A stretch of DNA of 64,000 nucleotides. Source: Desertivirga brevis (GTDB lineage: Bacteria > Bacteroidota > Bacteroidia > Sphingobacteriales > Sphingobacteriaceae). Shown one piece after another: positions 61,486 through 64,000 of the stretch. The stretch covers positions 62,001 through 126,000 of the forward strand of contig NZ_JAFEWF010000008.1 in the NCBI RefSeq assembly GCF_017355835.1. Reading direction: 5' to 3'. The stretch's first letter is position 1; the number at the start of each line of letters is the position of its first letter. A program made the position numbers and the translations under genes. Under the pieces are notes generated by a model that did no database searches, was not told the origin of the DNA, and worked only from the letters and a program-made list of their open reading frames with translations.

Positions 61486-61520
61486 AGCTTCAATATCCAA
61501 AACTTAGTACCATTTGTCCT

Positions 61521-61550
61521 GTTGCTGCGACTCTAGTCGAGGTACCTTTG
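61521..61550 (+). promoter_or_regulatory. Promoter of the threonine dehydrogenase-gcvP unit
   Basis: TACCTTTG (61543-61550) matches TAnnTTTG exactly, with GTTG at 61521-61524 as -33 box and an 18-base spacer. The transcript should start near 61556, so the terminator-like hairpin at 61583-61618 lies within the leader. Confidence 0.6.
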
Positions 61551-61582
61551 ATTCAGAGGCTTGCTTCCTCAAAATGGTATAG

Positions 61583-61618
61583 GCTGCCGGATTTCTTCAT
61601 CATCCGGCAGCTTTTTTA
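61583..61618 (+). terminator. Terminator-like hairpin in the leader of the threonine dehydrogenase gene
   Basis: GCTGCCGGAT (61583-61592) and ATCCGGCAGC (61602-61611) pair perfectly over 10 bp, with a nine-base loop and six T directly after. It ends 18 bases before the start codon at 61637. It could end serC transcripts, or act as an attenuator of the downstream genes, since the only clear promoter lies before it. Confidence 0.8.
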
Positions 61619-61636
61619 AATCTTAAAATTTCGTGT

Positions 61637-62587
61637 ATGCAAAGAGAGAAGATTTTGGTCACCGGTGCTAACGGTCAGATCGGAAAGGTCCTTGTTGCAG
61701 CTTTAAAGAAGCTGTTCGGTAATGATAATATTATTGCAACAGATCTTCGGGCAGATAATACTTATGAAGGTATTTTCGAGCTGCTTGATGCTACTGATTC
61801 CAATACCCTTAGTAAGCTGATCATGCAATACCAGATCACCCAGATCTATCACCTGGCGGCTGTACTTTCAGCCAAAGGAGAAACAGATCCAACGGGCAGC
61901 TGGCATATAAATATGAGCAGTACGTTAAACGTGCTGGAGGCCGGTCGTATTTTTAAGCTTTCCAAGGTTTTTATCCCTAGTTCAATAGCTGTATTTGGAC
62001 AATCCGCACCAAAGGAGGGCGTTCCTCAAAGTTTCTATCCCGAGCCAGCAACAGTTTATGGAATTGCAAAGGTTGCCGGCGAAAACTGGGGCGCGTATTA
62101 TTTTAATAAGTATGGCCTGGATGTAAGATCCCTACGTTATCCAGGTGTTATCGGGTACCAATCAGCACCCGGAGGTGGAACAACAGACTATGCAGTGGAC
62201 ATCTTTCACAAAGCAATCAAAGAGAAGCATTATACCTGCTTTCTTGACAAGGGAACCCGTCTGCCGATGATCTATATGGATGATGCTATCAGGGCCACCT
62301 TGAAGTTAATGGAAGCCCCATCAGATCAAATTTCGATTCGTACAGCATATAATCTTCAGGCTTTAAGCTTCTCACCCGAGGAGCTTGCCTCAGAGATCCA
62401 ACAATATATAGGTGATTTTTCCGTAGACTATGCTCCCGACTTCCGTCAAGGCATTGCAAACGGATGGCCTGCAAGTATCGATGACAGCATCGCAAGGCAG
62501 GATTGGAACTGGAAACCAGCCTATGGCCTGCAATCCCTGGTAAAAGATATGCTCGACCACCTTATTGAAAGTCCTCAACTTGCATAG
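61637..62587 (+). CDS. SDR-type L-threonine 3-dehydrogenase
   Basis: The 316-residue protein is the paralogue of 6606-7547 and keeps every family motif: GANGQIG, IYHLAAVLSAKGE, PSSIAVFG, YGIAK (YxxxK), RSLRYPGVIGYQ, PGGGTTDYAVDIF and LPMIYMDDAIRAT. It oxidises threonine to 2-amino-3-ketobutyrate, from which glycine is made. It lies 10 bases before gcvP, so threonine to glycine to the glycine cleavage system is a coherent operon. By eye it is about 60% identical to the PUL copy. The start is ATG 61637. Confidence 0.93.
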   Translation: MQREKILVTGANGQIGKVLVAALKKLFGNDNIIATDLRADNTYEGIFELLDATDSNTLSKLIMQYQITQIYHLAAVLSAKGETDPTGSWHINMSSTLNVLEAGRIFKLSKVFIPSSIAVFGQSAPKEGVPQSFYPEPATVYGIAKVAGENWGAYYFNKYGLDVRSLRYPGVIGYQSAPGGGTTDYAVDIFHKAIKEKHYTCFLDKGTRLPMIYMDDAIRATLKLMEAPSDQISIRTAYNLQALSFSPEELASEIQQYIGDFSVDYAPDFRQGIANGWPASIDDSIARQDWNWKPAYGLQSLVKDMLDHLIESPQLA

Positions 62588-62597
62588 CAATTAACAT

Positions 62598-64000
62598 ATG
62601 AACTCATTACAAAACTCCGAATTATTTCAAAGAAGACATATTGCTCCTACAGGGGATGACGTTAGCATGATGTTGAAAATGGTTGGTTCTGATTCTATTG
62701 AAGATTTAATCAGCGAGACAGTTCCCGCGTCTATCCGGTTAGTGTCCCCATTGCAACTTCCAGTGGCTAAAACAGAATCAGAATACCTTGATTCTTTAAG
62801 ACAAACAGCGTCAAAAAATATTATTGCCAAATCATTCATCGGACAGGGATATTATAATACGATCACACCTTCGGTAATCAGAAGGAATATACTCGAGAAT
62901 CCGGGTTGGTATACCCAATATACCCCATACCAACCTGAGATATCTCAGGGACGCCTGCAAGCCTTACTGAATTTTCAGACAATGGTAACCAGTCTAACTG
63001 CGCTTCCTGTTGCTAACGCTTCTTTACTAGATGAGGGAACAGCAGCGGCAGAAGCAATGTTCCTTCAGTTTAGTCAGAGAAAAGATAAAGCGGCGAAGAA
63101 GTATTGGGTTTCCCCTGAGATATTTCCTCAAACTTTAGACGTCCTTCGTACACGTTCGGCACCACTGGGAATTGAACTGCATATTGCTGGTCATGAGGAA
63201 CCAATAACACCAGGTGTTTTTGGAGCTATTGTTCAATATCCTGCAGCAAATGGATCCGTTTATAATTACGAAGATTTCGCCCGGATGCTAGAGGAAAATG
63301 GTGTTTCTCTTTGTGTAATTGCCGATCTAATGAGTTTGGCTTTGTTAAAGCCTCCAGGTGAATTTGGAGCAGATATTGCCGTGGGTACAACTCAACGATT
63401 CGGTGTACCTATGGGATATGGTGGGCCTCATGCAGCCTACCTGGCTGTAAAGGAGGATTTTAAGCGCTTCATTCCCGGAAGAGTAATAGGGGTAAGCGAA
63501 GACACTGCAGGAAATTATGCGCTGAGGATGGCACTTCAAACCCGGGAGCAGCATATCCGAAGAGATAAAGCCACTTCTAATATCTGTACAGCTCAGGCTC
63601 TACTTGCGATAATGGCGGGAATGTATGCAGCTTGGCATGGACAGGAAGGTATCAGGGCCATTGCCGGCAAGATCCATTCATTGACGGTCACTTTATCCCA
63701 ACGGCTGGCCGTGCTGGGTATGACTATCAGTAATGAGACCTATTTTGATACGATAAAGATAGAGGTTGGGAACAAACTTGCAGCGGTACATCGCGAGGCA
63801 ACAAAGGCAGGTTTGAATTTTAATTACGGATTCTCCAGCATCACACTGTCCCTTGACGAAAGCACGAGTGAGAAGGACCTTGACCTGATCCTTTCTGTCT
63901 TTGAAAAGGCACTTAATAAAAAGTCCCGGGCTACCACTGTTGCAGTAGCAACCAGCATACCGGAAGCCTTACAGAGAACTTCAGCATTTCTTGATCATCC
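62598..64000 (+). CDS. gcvP: Glycine dehydrogenase (P-protein), N-terminal half
   Basis: The frame begins at ATG 62598 (MNSLQNSELFQRRHIAPTGDD) and runs off the right edge after about 467 of some 960 codons. It matches the start of GcvP: FQRRHIAPTGDDVSMMLKMVG, SFIGQGYYNTITPSVIRRNILENPGWYTQYTPYQPEISQGRLQALLNFQTMVTSLTALPVANASLLDEGTAAAEAM, and TTQRFGVPMGYGGPHAAYLA. GcvP decarboxylates glycine with PLP in the glycine cleavage system. The PLP lysine lies in the C-terminal half, outside the window. It is truncated only by the window edge. Confidence 0.97.
   Translation, partial: MNSLQNSELFQRRHIAPTGDDVSMMLKMVGSDSIEDLISETVPASIRLVSPLQLPVAKTESEYLDSLRQTASKNIIAKSFIGQGYYNTITPSVIRRNILENPGWYTQYTPYQPEISQGRLQALLNFQTMVTSLTALPVANASLLDEGTAAAEAMFLQFSQRKDKAAKKYWVSPEIFPQTLDVLRTRSAPLGIELHIAGHEEPITPGVFGAIVQYPAANGSVYNYEDFARMLEENGVSLCVIADLMSLALLKPPGEFGADIAVGTTQRFGVPMGYGGPHAAYLAVKEDFKRFIPGRVIGVSEDTAGNYALRMALQTREQHIRRDKATSNICTAQALLAIMAGMYAAWHGQEGIRAIAGKIHSLTVTLSQRLAVLGMTISNETYFDTIKIEVGNKLAAVHREATKAGLNFNYGFSSITLSLDESTSEKDLDLILSVFEKALNKKSRATTVAVATSIPEALQRTSAFLDH

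Noticed and set aside
61556..61636. Glycine riboswitch in the leader before the threonine dehydrogenase-gcvP unit
   Set aside because: The leader is only about 80 bases and lacks the conserved glycine-aptamer sequences; only a terminator-like hairpin is visible.
1..64000. Mobile elements, CRISPR arrays, prophage, toxin-antitoxin or defence genes
   Set aside because: No transposase, integrase, direct-repeat array, terminal repeats or defence domains were recognised; the gene content is metabolic and regulatory.

Overview
The window looks like chromosomal DNA of a glycan-degrading member of the Bacteroidota, most likely a Sphingobacteriaceae relative (Pedobacter/Mucilaginibacter type). The evidence is a SusC/SusD pair, a hybrid two-component system (HTCS) regulator, many secreted glycoside hydrolases, SDR-type threonine dehydrogenases, an FHS-type sugar permease and promoter boxes of the Bacteroidota form TAnnTTTG. 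No rRNA, tRNA, CRISPR array, phage or insertion sequence was recognised. Strain and exact genus cannot be told from the sequence alone.

Region 1 (1-22951) is a polysaccharide utilisation locus (PUL). In order it carries the tail of an upstream gene, GH92, GH28, GH92, an SDR threonine dehydrogenase paralogue, an HTCS regulator, SusC, SusD, GH30, GH2 and GH35, and it closes with a strong terminator. The enzymes suggest a galactan-rich plant glycan (GH30/GH2/GH35) that also carries alpha-mannosyl (GH92) and galacturonosyl (GH28) parts. The HTCS would sense an oligosaccharide in the periplasm, SusCD would import it, and the enzymes would trim it. A long intergenic hairpin separates susD from the enzyme genes.

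Region 2 (22960-32600) holds an MBL-fold hydrolase, a frameshifted SRPBCC gene, a polysaccharide deacetylase, a sigma54-type response regulator with its histidine kinase, and then a gene-poor, decayed stretch (28408-30077). That stretch contains the stop-riddled 5' end of a kup potassium transporter, two or three small genes and one copy of a repeated small-RNA-like element. A GAF/PAS hybrid kinase follows.

Region 3 (32600-43710) is mixed: acyltransferase, MFS transporter, a GH43/GH97 pair, a secreted EEP-family phosphodiesterase, an SBF-type transporter, glutathione peroxidase, a DUF808 membrane protein and an outer-membrane porin.

Region 4 (43800-49560) is a signalling cluster: three stand-alone receiver proteins, one with a degenerate acidic pocket, and a 1008-residue PAS kinase with a C-terminal STAS/SEC14-like domain. 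A secreted protein of unknown function follows.

Region 5 (49640-56360) contains a DUF1080 protein, a FucP-like permease behind a LacI-type operator, a Tat-exported GH125 alpha-mannosidase and a class A penicillin-binding protein. GH125 and the two GH92 enzymes point to alpha-mannoside use.

Region 6 (56430-64000) is amino-acid metabolism: a PanE-like reductase, small proteins, an Lrp regulator divergent from a cysteine-synthase-like gene, serC, an SDR threonine dehydrogenase and the first half of gcvP. Together these link serine, threonine, glycine and cysteine. The terminator-like hairpins just in front of serC and of the threonine dehydrogenase look like leader elements, and a second copy of the small-RNA-like element lies beside lrp.
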